From: Trileptium ribeirensis
Lineage: Eukaryota; Nematoda; Enoplea; Enoplida; Thoracostomopsidae
Direction of reading: 5' to 3'
DNA: 64,000 nucleotides
Assembly: GCA_030248225.1 (NCBI GenBank)
Contig: JASANE010016423.1
Location: forward strand, 1-64,000
Below are positions 8,549-21,200 of the stretch, in pieces; position 1 is the stretch's first letter; each line of letters starts with the position of its first letter. The notes beneath the pieces were generated by a model that was not told the origin of the DNA, searched no databases, and worked only from the letters and a program-made list of their open reading frames with translations. Position numbers and translations under genes: made by a program.

Positions 8549-9538
8549 CTGAAACAAAAATCAGAGTGAGTGGTGTTACATGATGATTGACAGAATTTCT
8601 TTATTATTATAGTCAGAACAAAACAGTGTGCATCGATAATAATCTAAATAATGCAGTATTCTTACTTATTTACACCCTATATGTAGCGAACAATTTTATG
8701 ATTAGTGTGACATACCGTTAAACTATGGTTATGTATCCCGAGAACATAGTAGTCTGCCGTTCCAAGAAAATTCAAGAACGCGGAGTAACAACCATGATAT
8801 AGGCACGTAAAAGAGCGTTCTCCGAAAACATCCACTTCATAACGCACTGCTCGTGTAGCAAGATACTGTAAACATGCATTAGTGATTCGTTCAACAAAAT
8901 CCATAGCTGCTATAACTTTTTATTTACTAGCAAAGTTTCCGTTTGCTTGCACTATTTACTTAACCCGTGCGTAAAACCTCTCCCAGGACAGGCATCACCA
9001 GTTTATTTGGAGATTTCAGGAACAGATGATATGAAAAGCGTATGTATGAATAATAACTGCTGCGGCTAGGAATTCACTCCAACCCAATTACACGACATCC
9101 ATCAACAAGGACTCACACAGAACGTATGCACACTGTTCCATTTATAAGGCAAACTGTGAACGCTACAGCATTAGGTATATAGCAAAACATTTGCGCGGGA
9201 TTGACGTACTGTATTTGGTTTTGTCCAGTGTTGAATTATCTACTGAAACAATGCGATCATTTTCTAAATATATGCAAAATAAAAATGTTTTATTTGCTGA
9301 AATACATGACAACTTCAAAACAATGTACTGTTTCAGTGAAATAATCACTTCCTACATTACAAATTTACACTCTTGAAACGCAAGCAAACAGTCAAGCATT
9401 AATAAGATTCCAATAATAACGTGGCCATATAAGCTTTCGAGCATAAGTTTCATGGTATTCATACACAAATCTTATGCAAGAGCTGAGTTAGGAATGAAAT
9501 TAGGCTGGCCTGTCAACAGTGGGGTAGAAAGGTGGTTG

Positions 9539-9780
9539 CGAGTCCAAAGTGAGGGGCGGGGTCCCAGCATTTTCGGCTGCCTCGTGGAAAAGCGGAGGTA
9601 CCCCCCCCCGGCTCCACGCCCCGGCAAAAATTTGGGTACCCCGGCTCAAAGGCCCCTGCTGAGAAAAAATTACGTCTGAACGCCATAAAATCCGGCAAAA
9701 AATTGCTCCCCAGCAAAGTCCGGCACCCCCCGGCAGGTGAGCCGGGGGTCCCCGATTATAATTTCCGAAGTTTGGACTAG
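9539..9780. mobile_element. MITE-1, copy 1: GC-rich short TIR element
   Basis: Ends read CGAGTCCAAA and TTTGGACTAG, nearly perfect inverted repeats. The interior is C/G-rich with long C runs and is shared with 50434-50653. There is no coding capacity. Confidence 0.75.
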
Positions 9781-11399
9781 TCAGAGGTGAGGGCACTTTC
9801 CAAATCGCCATCTCAAGCTAAACAGCTATAATGCTGTTTTATAGCCTGAATCTTTGTACGACTGTTAAAAGTACCTAAAATTAATACAACTATTTTAGCA
9901 ACGAAACAAATATGAAGGATAGCATATAAAACAAAATTTTATTCAAAATTTTAGCAAGAGTGTAGTTTCAGAGGTTTTAACGATGTAGTTGGCTTCAAAA
10001 ATATGAAGGGAAAATTATAACTTAAGACTAAATAAATATAATAATATTATGTAAGGTTTTCCTAGAGATATTTAAATTTTGAACAATAGGATATTCTGAT
10101 GTAATGTTACAGAAACTGAAAAATACAATTTTCTTTAAGTTACTAAATCTATTACAGTAATTGCTGGCATACAGACGATAAGTAACAATATCAGGCTGTT
10201 CTCATTTTTGTGTCACAACTTATAAAAATATTATTTATTTTCTGGGACTACTAAAATGCTATCAACGCAGCATGTAACAGCACTATATCTGTGTAAGTAT
10301 TCCGTATAATAGAAAATTTTCAGAACACTGGCGAAAATACCAAAATTCCGGCGAAATGTACTAATGTCTAATGAACACTCTACTATGTAGAGTAGCGATA
10401 GCGAAACCTTTCAATGCATTATTGTTAAAATCATTTTGATGACTGCGAATTTAACGTGGTAACCTGGAGAGTTGTCACCCGCGCGGCAACGAAGTTACCT
10501 ATCAATTGTACATACGTTGATAGTGCTAAAATGTACCCCTCTCGAAAATTCTAGCATAATTAATTGAAAATGGTATCATTGTGTTTAACATTTCAGTGTA
10601 AACAGCTTTCAAACTGCAATCCCTATCAGTTACCAACATGAAAAACTAAGCTGATGTAAAAATAGGACGCGCAAAAACGATAATCGATTTACAAGCGGGC
10701 AAGTAGCGAATGGAGCAGAGCTATACAAACAACGAGCGAGGAATGAGAGGACATAAGTAAAAAAGTGATAACATCTTTAGCACTATTATAACAAGCCGTT
10801 TTAGTATTACTGGCATAACAGCATAGCTATTATACGGTCGCACATCCAAAAGCCATAAAGTATGTATAAACAATGCGCTACGGTGTTCTCCTTCAAACAC
10901 AGTAATACTGTAATTTTATCGAAAATTGCACATAATACAGATATTAACTACTGTCGAGCCCCGAAATAAGTGCCAAACAATCGATCGAAATTTTATTCGA
11001 CTTCGATTAAACGAAATTCGATCAATTGCTGCGATTGCGATGGTTTTCGATACTGTGACCGGTCCTGTACAGTATACTTCTATGGAGTTTAACAATCTAC
11101 TAAATTACATTTTTGAGCAGAATGTAATTTTTATAAGCAGCCTAGTCCATGCGATACATGCGGTATTGTGGTTAAGAGCTAGCGTACAAGTCATGAGGCT
11201 TTTGTAAGAAGAGAAGTGTTTTGTAGTCATGTCACTGCTACATAGCGGCTAGCATTGTAAGGTCGTTGCGATCCGATTTCTGCGTGTTTTTCTACTATAG
11301 AGAGTTAACATTGCAGACGATGCGATCCCACAGAGTATGCACAGATTTATCGAATCCGGATCGTAATATGCAGTGTGAACAAATACAATATATACATAC
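9781..11399. other. Intron sequence, no gene; one short palindromic repeat inside
   Basis: The stretch is AT-rich intron of the SLC26 gene. The segment 10961-11060 is a degenerate member of the TCGATCGAAATT palindromic family that is better preserved at 59436-59607. Nothing else is recognised. Confidence 0.5.
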
Positions 11400-12536
11400 C
11401 AGGGAGTAACCGAAATTCCGGTTCCGATTCTGGCGAAAATTGTGTGGCGATTGCGATTTCGGCAAACGGCAAAAACCATACCGGAACCGGAATTCCGGTT
11501 TAAAAATTTTGTTTGAAATTTTCCACATTTTTTGCTTCATAATGTGGCCCGAACATATGTATTGTACATATATGCGGCCCATAGGCCCATTATATAGAAT
11601 GATCAAGTTCCAATACAACTAATCAAAAGAAAATATCAATTCAGCAATTTGCCGTGTGAAACGTAAGTAGGGCGCAAAATTTCAGTAGCAATTTTTCATC
11701 TTAACCTGCTCGAGTTTGTTAACAAAACAAAGCAGGTCGGTGATTGTAGCAGCTATTATACACATGGAGAAGTCTGCGGGGTATGTTCGAATTAAACCGG
11801 TCCAACTCGGTAACAGAGTTGTATTACGTAGTACTTAGCGTAAGCTTGGCTAACACAAATTGCGCCAAGCACCGGCCAGTGCGCCTGTAAACTTCGTAAA
11901 TCAGTCTACATTGAAGTAAAGTAACATCTGTAACGCAGCTTGAAACTGCATTCTTGACAGTGAACTGTATTTATTGAAACAATGCGAGCAGTATCACAGT
12001 TGTCTCATTTATAGCATTCTGATTAGATATCATTATGATCTAAGTGACGGGCACTGTTTGCCCAACACTAGCCTAAACAGTGTCTCTGACTACTGATCAA
12101 AAATTTACATTCTATTATTTTCTCATAGAACCATATAAGCCAATAATTTCAAGTTTCCTACAAAACAACATGTAACAAACGAATGTGTAGTAAAGCGAAG
12201 CGACTGGAGATAGGCCGAAAGTGTTTATTCTATGCGCCAGCACATTGAATTTGACGTAGTATACGCAAGGGCGTATAGTGGAAGACATTTTTTGCTCTGT
12301 GTCCAAAAACCTACATATTGATCGATAAATAAACATTATTAGGTTCCTCAGTATCTTTAAAGTTTCAGAACGGCAATAATGCTATCGCAATGCATTAAGT
12401 TTAACGTAAAAGTTATTTTAATACATTTTAAATACACTATACCTTCATATCTTCCTTCATCTGTTTTACTATAAGTTTCGAAGATCAGGTTCTGGTTCCG
12501 GTTCCGGTTTAAATGAACGGTTCCGGTTATTCCCTT
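11400..12536. mobile_element. hAT-like non-autonomous element, copy A
   Basis: The left end is CAGGGAGTAACCG and the right end CGGTTATTCCCT, inverted repeats continued inward by CCGGTTCCGG-type blocks. The interior has no transposase. Copies B, C and D lie at 46394, 47965 and 50903. CAGGG...CCCTG ends and the 7-of-8 base duplication seen around copy B point to the hAT superfamily. No clear target duplication flanks this copy. Confidence 0.72.
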
Positions 12537-12785
12537 TACTACACCTTCGTACACACGTACATACGGTACGGTATGTATAAGATTTGGTCGGATCGGAGCG
12601 GATACAATGTTAACATAAATTGGATCGAACGCAATGTGAAGATAACTCTGTGTTAACTCAAACAAAAGTATATTGGTGTCAGAACAAGTTTTTCAAATAT
12701 CATGCAATAATTTATATTAAACTGTAAAATTTTTCATGTCATAACATAAACTCTGACATAAATTGACGAAAATAATATCACATAC

Positions 12786-12892
12786 CACTGTGATCGGAGA
12801 ACAACGGTAATGATCGCAAACAGGACGGAAAATGCCAAACCATAAGTAACATCCAGAATGCAAGTTGCCAAAAATGAAACAACCCATATCGT
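12786..12892 (-). CDS. SLC26A-like: SLC26 exon, 107 bp: last transmembrane helices
   Basis: The acceptor is ATATTGTAG and the donor GTATGT. Thirty-five codons plus two bases encode TIWVVSFLATCILDVTYGLA and on to FAIITVVLRSQ. This is the SLC26 segment between the conserved SK-x-D motif and the end of the membrane domain, whose family pattern is (V/T)W-x-V-(S/T)F...LD-x-x-x-GL...TVV-x-R-x-Q. The 107-bp length and end phase agree with the homologous vertebrate exon. It joins in phase to the exons on either side. Confidence 0.93.
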
Positions 12893-15009
12893 CTACAATA
12901 TAATATGAATCGTGTTAATAGGAATTTTAAGTTAATAATAATGAAATGGGAATAGCAATCAGTCAAACATTTTTATAAATTATATTTCACTCAAATCCCA
13001 TATAATTCTAATCAACTCAAATTTGGTTTAACCGATACCGATAAAAACTGCGCGTAGTCGACATTATCGAAATATGCAATTGCACATTTTCGGCAGCGCC
13101 TGTATTTCAATTCGGCGGGATCGAATTATATTTGCAAGAAAACAGTAATTTTTGCTAGACTTGAGCACATAAAATATTCCTATCCTACATAATGGCTCTT
13201 TAGCACGTTTTGCGCCCATCATCAATACTCAGATTTTAAATTTATCAATTACGTATCGTGGAACTAAACGAAGTCGAAGCACAAATCACAGACTTGTTGC
13301 ACTTGTTGCACTGAAATATCGGTCGCTTTTCCAACAAAACACGCAATAATGCAACAGACAATCCAACAGAAAATTTTTATAACACGTTTGAGCCATTGGG
13401 AAACAACAATCTAATAACAAACCTTTAAAAACGCTTTTAATTGTAGAAATACATAGGGAAGGTGCGCCATTCCCACGAACGTACTGTGGAAAACCTACGT
13501 GTGCGCTACATGCAAACAACAGCCAATAAATTAAGCAAAAACTCTTGAGCCCCGTGAAAAGTCTAACAACGACAATAATTGATATTACACGTAAGGCGAC
13601 TTTCATTTTCAGCACAGCGACGTTGTCAAATTTCTCCATGGGTCAGAGACATTTCGTAAAAAATTTTCTTTATTTCTGTCCGTTACTGTTTTTGATGCAC
13701 AGTTTAAACGCACCTGGTCCACAAGAACGTGTATTGCGCTGTTCCGCTATCCCACATGGAGGGGCACGGATGGTGGCAAGGGTCCAGCCTCTTTCAGCAT
13801 ACTTCGGAAATTTTGTGCCCTTGGTATTTTCCTCCAATGATGGATACATCCCAAGTTTAGCAGCAATTTCGAAAAAAATCAAAATTTAAGCGGCATTTTT
13901 AAAGTTTTAGGTGCAGAACATAGCGCATACCATAGGCGCATAACGTAAATGCCCTTGTTTGCTTGGTACTCAACAAATCCAATGCCTAATTCTGAGACGT
14001 TTAACCTTATTACTCCAACATTCATTATGTCCAAACAAAATCTTTGTACATTTTTTGAAAATTAAACATTTCAACGCCATATAGAGGACAAACAGCAAAG
14101 GCGATTATTGATATTTACATATCTATATCAGCGTTCATTCGGCTGAATATGGAACTTATATTACATAGACTACACCACAAGTGCCCAGGGTTCGCCGGCT
14201 TAAACTTGAAAACGCGACCGTAATAGTTTTTATCGCGTAATTCAATAATAATAATAAAACAAACTAACACGGCCGTTCGAACGAACGCGAACAAACGTTT
14301 TAAATCCGCAATATGTGCGCGTCCAACACAGAGCCCATGTTAAGGTTGAATCTTTGCACGATTCAGGTCGTGAATTTGACAAAAAAAATATTACCCAAGA
14401 CGCATGCACCTAAAGTAGGTTGACGCATAACGCCGAAACTACGACATTGGCCCCTGTGATAGAATGTTAGTTGATCTATTACTTAAGGTTATCTATACCA
14501 CAGCTATTCGCAAATCAACTTATGAAAGAAATTTAATACCAGCCACGTTACCTTAATAGTCGAAGATATCACGCTTAGGGATTCAAAACATGAATCTTCA
14601 TAAAAGATAAATTGCATTGCGAGATGAGATCAAATTAACACCTATATACATGCTATAGCTCGTGCAGTTACGGAGATATTACCCTTTTTGCGTGGTTTTC
14701 GTCTTATGGATCGATTCAACTTTTCGTTATGACCCAACCCAGCGGCGTAAATAATGATAAAATTAGCGGAAAATTATGTGTAACCAGATAGAGGATGAAT
14801 AATTCAAGCAATTATTGCTCTCCAAGTCAGAAGATATTATTATAAAGCTGGAAAAATTACGGAGACAATAAAAACGACCGAAAACCCAATAATATAGACG
14901 ATTCTCGATGTCCTGCATGCAATACATAATGATGCAAATGATAAACACTACAATGTTATTGTAAATTTATGTACAAAATTTTTTCATAGACCGTAAAACA
15001 CTTAAAACC
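12893..15009. other. Intron sequence, no gene recognised
   Basis: Short frames on both strands (for example 13286-13639 minus and 13670-13882 minus) overlap each other and have no family motif. A small GC-richer patch at 13720-13880 could be an old repeat, but no second copy was seen. Confidence 0.45.
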
Positions 15010-15530
15010 CCATGATTTGAATATAATAATGTAAGTTGGACTCTAGATAATAAAACCATGGGATTCAGCGTGCTTGATAACAGAAGAGACACTAGCTGTT
15101 AGGTAAAACACATAATAACATGCTGAAATTAAAAATCAACATTTTCTGGAAAAATATCGACGAACCATATTCGAACTCATAGCGGCTCCTGGAGTGGTCC
15201 CGTAAGTGTTGTTGAGCAAAGCTATAAATCTCGATGATCTGATTCAACGCTAAGAATACGTCATGATATGGGCTTTTACACTGGTATCCGTTTGGCCAGA
15301 TTTTGGCAAAGAACCTTACAAAACCTGTTTTTGTCATTTCGACCCGGAAAATAAGGCCGGAGCTGTTATGAACATTATGCTTAAAAAGAAAAATAATTTA
15401 TCGAAATCTAGCTACTCGTAGAAATATTATATAAGTGATAATGACAGACAAAAAATAGAAAATTTCACGATTCTCCCACCTGTCGCCCTCAGTGGAAACA
15501 CAGCTCCTCCGTTTCAATAATTATTATATG
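15010..15530 (+). repeat. Dispersed repeat family R1, copy 1
   Basis: It contains the R1 core order: a GGACTCTAGATAA-like start, then ACATGCTGAAATT, then CGACGAACCATATTCG, then GGAGTGGTCCCG, then a block near CCGTTTGGCCAGATTTTGGC, ending GCCCTCAGTGGAAAC. The same order recurs at 24.4-25.5, 27.2-27.9, 56.4-56.9 and 59.2-60.2 kb. No coding sequence is conserved. Confidence 0.65.
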
Positions 15531-17012
15531 ATTATTGATAAAATAGGGTAAGCAGTCGGTCCATTAGCCTTTGCCGCGGTTAATCATTTGGACGCCAAAA
15601 CTAGACCACCCGACAAAATGCATCATCCCAGATGTGTACTTGTTTAGATCAGACAATTACCAGTGGGTTGATAAAAAGGATTTACAGCGATTCAAATGTG
15701 ACCATGTATGGTTACCTTGATAACTAAGTTGAACGTTTGCTTGAGCACCTTCCACGTTTTTAATGATCACCTTTTACATTACTGCTAACAATATAACGTT
15801 TTGAGTATAATCATTTTTGAGAAGCAATATGCAGCTGATACTCTTGCTGGCCTGGTAGAAGGAACAAATCACTAATTGGGCGGTGGCAGCCACGCGTTCG
15901 TTCTAATCCGAATGTTTGGTTCGAGTAAGCTCCTCAGTACAGTGTGGACATGCTGCCAGTTTCTCTAAAAAACTCAAAGAGCTTCGATCAATGACCTGAA
16001 ATGTATTCTGGTGGACGATTGTTCATTTTATCACAATTTGAATGGGTGCAAGGACATGAATTCAGACGACGATTAATGGTTTACAGGTAGTTATTACAAA
16101 AATTTGAACAACCATGAGAGTTTGATGAATAAAATAAATTTGTGTCAAAACGAGCTAAGCACTCCATTTTCATTATAAACCCAAAAAGCTACACATTATC
16201 AAGGTCTGCAAATGTGTGAAGGTGGCTGTAATAACACTTTATGTCGAAATTTTGAAGCTTACCTAATTTGATTTTCTAAATCCTGTGTCATTGGTGAGGG
16301 AACACTTTTTCTTATTTTTCTAAGAATCACTTTTTTGGAACACGAACCGTTTTGACTCTGTGCCGACTAGGCAACCGTAAAAGTTCCATCAATGGGTCAT
16401 TTCACGCTACGATGTCCTTTTGCCCCAGAAAAAATGACTAATGACTTTTTTGGCTCCGATTATCTTCATTTTTGAACCATATGACCAAAAAACGTCAAGG
16501 ATCCCTAATTTGAGGTCGTTATAGTTAATTTTTTAACCGTTTTTATGCTATGGCTTCCCAAATACCACCTCCCTCAGCAAGGTACCATAAAATGGCCTCT
16601 GGTATGCTCCAGGTTGCATCTAGCCTCAATTTTGTGATCGTATCTCGTGCAGCCCGTCAGCGCGGTCAAAATGACGTTATGCGGAACTCCGTATATCAAA
16701 ATTAAGCTTTTTATGCCTATTCTTGGTTCAAATTTAACACTTTTAAAACACGGGGGTGCCGATTTATACTGGTTATTAAATGGAAACGAAGCGGCCATAA
16801 ACGGTAGCTATTTATCGATAGTTTAGCCTGGGGGAAGTGTTATGCAAAAAATTCACAACATACCCTTTGCCTTTGAATTGATTCATTTACAGTAAAATTA
16901 ATAGCAGTATGCGCCCAAGCAATGCAACACCACCGGCAATACTTGCGCTGCCTACCTTCAATGTTTAGTTAGTTACAACTTACAGTTAAAAAAGAACACA
17001 AACAAAGCTTAC
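15531..17012. other. Intron sequence, no gene recognised
   Basis: The plus strand at 15620-15720 contains a short plausible coding remnant (RSDNYQWVDKKDLQRF in one frame) broken by stops on both sides. I cannot place it in a family. The remainder shows nothing. Confidence 0.35.
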
Positions 17013-17108
17013 AAAATCGATCTTAGATATCCTCCACAACGGTGGCAATTCTTTGAACTGCATAAACATTCCTTTCAACGCTACTATGATTATTGACGCT
17101 AGGACGCA
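17013..17108 (-). CDS. SLC26A-like: SLC26 exon, 96 bp: conserved helix and SK-x-D motif
   Basis: The acceptor is AAAATTTTAG and the donor GTAAGC. Thirty-two codons encode CVLASIIIVALKGMF, then QFKELPPLW and RISKIDF. These match the family signature (V/A)LA(A/S)III-x-(N/A)LKGMF followed by a D/E-LP-x-LW and SK-x-D, almost without substitution. Length and phase (0-0) match the vertebrate exon. This is the most strongly conserved of the six exons. Confidence 0.96.
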
Positions 17109-18617
17109 CTAAAATTTTAACACAGTGCATTACGTTCCATTATTCCGCTGCTAGGCATATAATCTTCGTTAACTTCGTCACCAAGGTACAATAAGCGAAT
17201 TCGAAAAAAATGATTACCTTTCGAATAAATTAAATTAAATTTACACTCAGAAATCAAAGCACACCTTTCGAAATTATGCCGGGAACTACAACAAAGCATA
17301 AGTTTTTCTCCCAATCGCTCAGGAAAGATTTACCTTTACTTCTGAACGTTGACTGAATTTTGATGCTGCTATTATCAAGTACTGTCTAGTTCTTAGTTAA
17401 TTCTTATTGATATGTATGCTCGCTAAGAACAAGTGCTTCGCAGGGATTGCCGATAGGAGACGTAATAAAATATGCGCAAGATTAAATAATATATCCGTAT
17501 TTTCCATTGTGGATGATTGCTGGGGAAACATATTGTTCTGCAAAAAATATTAAAATTCATATTTACAAATTTTCGGAAAGCGTTATGTATGTACACCCAA
17601 AATCAAGTGTATGTACTGACCCCTGTGCCTGTACATCCTTAAAGTGTGTAATATGTGTATCATGCAATTTTATGTCGCAACAAAAATATTTATTGTACGA
17701 CAAAATGATACGATATTATATTATCTTGCATGGATGCTGCACTGACCATGATTTAATGTAAGCAATTTCAAGATCTAAAAGTGTATACTTATTAGACTAG
17801 TAAGTTGTACAGCAAAGGAAAACAGAGTATGATTGGGTGTTGTACACTACCATGAGTCACTAGCGGTTCCAAACATATATTTGGTGTGACACAGCTTGAA
17901 TTGCATAGTGATCCTTAGTGAAATGTTTTCCAGAAAGTTTTCATCGTATGGAAGGACCGTGAAAAGGCAGGCACGCAACTTTGATCGACTAAAACGACCA
18001 CCAAAAGTTTTTACACCATTTTCAGTATCATAAAGATAACAATGTATACATTTGCATAACCGAAAACGTGACTGCCATTTTTAGCAAATTTGAAATTGTG
18101 ATAGTCATTTTCAGCAAAACATATCATTCATACAACCTTTTACTTATTCCTCCACTGACCCAAAATGGAAACTTTCTAAATTTACTTATAACTTCTCTAA
18201 AGAATTGAACTTTACAATAATCACAAACATTCGTGTTTAGGCGCTTAGTGTATAATGCAATAGCTACTGTTTCCATCTTAAGCAGCAATTCTGAAAACCT
18301 ATTGATAAACGCAAACCTACATGCAAAATACGTCCAACTAAAACAATGCGAAAATTTTACGATGTTTGTGTCAAAACTAAGTATTTTAGGATTTCCAAAT
18401 GGGTAACATTGTCCGCACAGTAACTTTAAAATATTGAAATAATGCGCTACGTACCACGCAAAAAAAACTAAAAGAACAGTTTGCACAAGCAGCATTTTAC
18501 GTAACTCCAAGCGGTAAGTTCATTCCGCTGCAAGTATGTCCAATGCTTATGCTGTTTTAACGACCGTTTCTCATTATATCTGAGGTTAGCATTTCAATCA
18601 ACGACATTCAACCATAC
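17109..18617. other. Intron of 1509 bases, no gene recognised
   Basis: The shortest intron of the set. A minus-strand frame at 18124-18510 begins with a hydrophobic segment but has no family match and lies wholly between two SLC26 exons in a different frame. Confidence 0.5.
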
Positions 18618-18695
18618 CATTGGCAGTGATTCGAACAGGGGACCCACAAACAGAACGACAATCAGTACGACGCTACACGAAACGATACCAGCAAT
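18618..18695 (-). CDS. SLC26A-like: SLC26 exon, 78 bp: helix after the GGKTQ loop
   Basis: The acceptor is ATATTTATTTCAG and the donor GTATGG. Twenty-six codons encode IAGIVSCSVVLIVVL and FVGPLFESLPM. This aligns without gaps to the vertebrate VAGIIS...LEPLQK segment, which is also exactly 26 residues in a 78-bp exon. It begins directly after the KTQ that ends the 114-bp exon. Confidence 0.93.
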
Positions 18696-18737
18696 CTGAA
18701 ATAAATATATCAGATACATGGTACTAGCAATGACATA

Positions 18738-21200
18738 TTGATACGCCTCGAAAAAAATTACATGGACCGAAAACACCGGGGAATGCAACAAGATGGTCTT
18801 CCATGTTTTGATTTCACGAAAGCGAATCTCATCGCTCCACGACGTGAAACTAAATTGGCAATATCAATTGGTTCGCAAGACCATGGTAAGTGCAGCAAAA
18901 TGGTCGATTACGTTTTGATCTTTGCGGAAGCGCAGGCACCCCACGGTGTGAAAATACGGAAAACACCAAAAGTGGTTTCGGATGACCATCTAGTTTGCAC
19001 CAAAGTCATATTACATATGAAACTTTTACGTAGAACAATAACGTAAACAATACGGTCTGAACCTAAACAGAAAGAATATGATCTAGCGCTCGGAAAAAGG
19101 TTTGAGTCCATGGCTACCAACCACCCCGTCCCCTGCTACGTTGCGGAAAAATAACTTTTCATTAAAGATTCAATCAGCAATAGGAGGCGGGAAATTTTCC
19201 CGAAACCATAAAGAAGAATTGGACCATGAATCTCCGATAAAACGCTGGGGTTTGTGCAAAATTGGAAATTGGCCACGGCTGCTAGAGACTCGGTTTCCCT
19301 TAGACTACTAAATCGTCAATCAGAGCGATAATTAAGACAAACGAAGAGCGATGGTACGCCGAAATATTTACTATCCTCGAAGATGCCACCAGGAGAGGTT
19401 GTCGAGAATTGCGAAATCTGGCGATTCTAGATAATTAATTTAATGAAATGCATAGCTAGACAGAAACAGTGATTTGCATATCTATGGTGCAAATTGATAA
19501 TGATTTGGCAGACGGGAATTGAAATTTTGAGATATGTGAAAGAAGTTTCGTTGTGTATTGAATCGCTGTAGTAAAAAAGTTTTGCACAGAGGCGACGGTA
19601 AAGCACTTTTCAACGCTGTCCGAAAGGTATCGGGCCACAACAAAAGGAAAGCACTAAGCTTCATTAAAGACGAACGAAGAAATCAGTTTCATCAAATCTC
19701 GCATGACTAGAATGGTGGACACGTGCGAAACAGACCATCGCCATTATACCTAATCGCTACTACAACCTTACAGCAGAGAATACGCCACGTGGCATTTATC
19801 TATAACAGCGGATACACAGCAATCCAGAAATTCCGTCTAGTTACTGGATAGCGTAAAAATAAAGCACGTAACTTAATAATGTATAGGCGGAAGCGCTAAA
19901 ATGGGCGGAGAAGCTGTGGTGTACCACAATATCGACCTACCGAAAATGATATTCCATACAGGAGCTTTATCTAAGTAGTGGAAAAATCAGCAGAATAGCC
20001 CCGGTTCGCAAGAATGGATCCGTTCACTAACGATGGAATGACCGAGGTATTACACTTCTGTTAGTAGCTGTAAAGATCCTAACCGCGGTACTACTGAGAA
20101 GGATTGATGCAGAATATACTGGACAATACGGGACAAAAGAAGCGTGGGCAGGAAGCTGGTTTTCGACCTGGAAAACGATGCTCACATCAGTTGTTCACCA
20201 CCCGTCTAATCTTTGCGAAACAGATCAAGTATGACCAGGCTTTTATGCAACATTTGTCCACTTCACTGCAGATTCTGACAATGTGAATCTACCATCCCTA
20301 TGGAAAGGACCTAAATTGCCACCAGAATTCCGTTGTGATTCGTGAAAATAGCAAAAACCTCCAGTTAGATGCAAAAAGTGTAGTTCTTGTGGCAGGTCAG
20401 CTGTTCCCCTAGTTTGGGATCGAAACTGGTATTCGCCTGGCTGTGACTGTTTGCATGTACTTTGCCTATGTAGATGATCTTGCAGCGTTTCAAGAAGATG
20501 CGAAAGGAGCTCTGACCCGCCTGAACCATCAGATCGCCACAATTGGGTTGAACATAAATGCTGGATGACGAAAAGAATTGGTTCGAAGAGTCTTCATCAC
20601 AAAGGAACCCATGGCTGAAAATGTTGATGTATTCGCACACCTGGGCTCCATGATCATGCAAAACACCATTTCACCCACAGAAAACATATATATGCATGGT
20701 TTGTAGAAGCCACATCGATATTTGCGATGCCACGTCAAGCACAAAACTGAAGGTATATCGCAATCAACACCAAAATGGGATTATATCGGATCACCGCCCA
20801 CTCACGCTGCTGTATGGAGCATAAAGTTTTGGAAATTAACCTGTGGAGGCTAGAGATCTGTCAGACGAGCTGTCTTCGCCAGATAGCTGGCATTTTACTA
20901 AAACAGTCGATGAACCAAGAAATCAGCGTCATGTGCATGAACCCTATGCACTATAAAGATCATAACCAAAGTGACCAGATTGCAATTTTAAGGTCATGTC
21001 TGCATGATGGACAGTCGACTTAAATCCGCCTTTTGGAAGAAAAAACCGCAGAGTAGGAAGACCATTCGGAGAGTGCCGAAAAATATGCAGGCCAACATCA
21101 GCGACAAAGAGTCTGGATTTCGTTAAGGAATCGTACGGAGCTGTAAACTGGCAGCGGAGTATCACAGCATCTGCAAGGGATTTGCGGGTGATCGACAACA
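18738..21200 (+). pseudogene. Dead APE-type non-LTR retrotransposon (LINE), plus strand
   Basis: Pieces of one LINE ORF appear in order but in changing frames. The end of the endonuclease is at about 18880-19040 (VVSDDHLVCTKV, the SDHxLV catalytic region). The RT fingers follow near 20000-20230 with an NYRGITLL-like remnant and AGFRPGKRC. RT motif C is YVDDLAAF at 20467-20490 in place of the usual YADD. A C-terminal RRVGRPFGECRK...NWQRS block, typical of this LINE group, lies near 21050-21160. Many stops and frameshifts show it is long dead. It lies antisense inside the 15-kb SLC26 intron. RTE-like or a close relative is my best guess. Confidence 0.72.

Noticed and set aside
8677..8904. Minus-strand frame of 75 codons with an LGTADYYV-like segment and a GTATGT donor-like end, first taken for the 70-bp SLC26 exon.
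   Set aside because: There is no AG acceptor at the needed position. The true 70-bp exon with acceptor, donor and family motif lies at 8479-8548.
9500..9811. Overlapping open frames on both strands, proline and glycine rich.
   Set aside because: They come from the GC-rich interior of MITE-1 and are not conserved with the second copy at 50434-50653.
13490..13639. Minus-strand segment with ISIIVVV, considered as the 96-bp SLC26 exon.
   Set aside because: It lacks the LKGMF, LP-x-LW and SK-x-D motifs; the real exon is at 17013-17108.
18124..18510. Minus-strand 128-codon frame beginning with a hydrophobic segment, like a signal peptide.
   Set aside because: It lies inside a 1.5-kb SLC26 intron, has no family motif, and hydrophobic frames are frequent in AT-rich DNA.
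20243..20742. Minus-strand frames of about 70-100 codons.
   Set aside because: They are antisense shadows of the dead LINE, whose plus strand carries AGFRPGKRC and YVDDLA.
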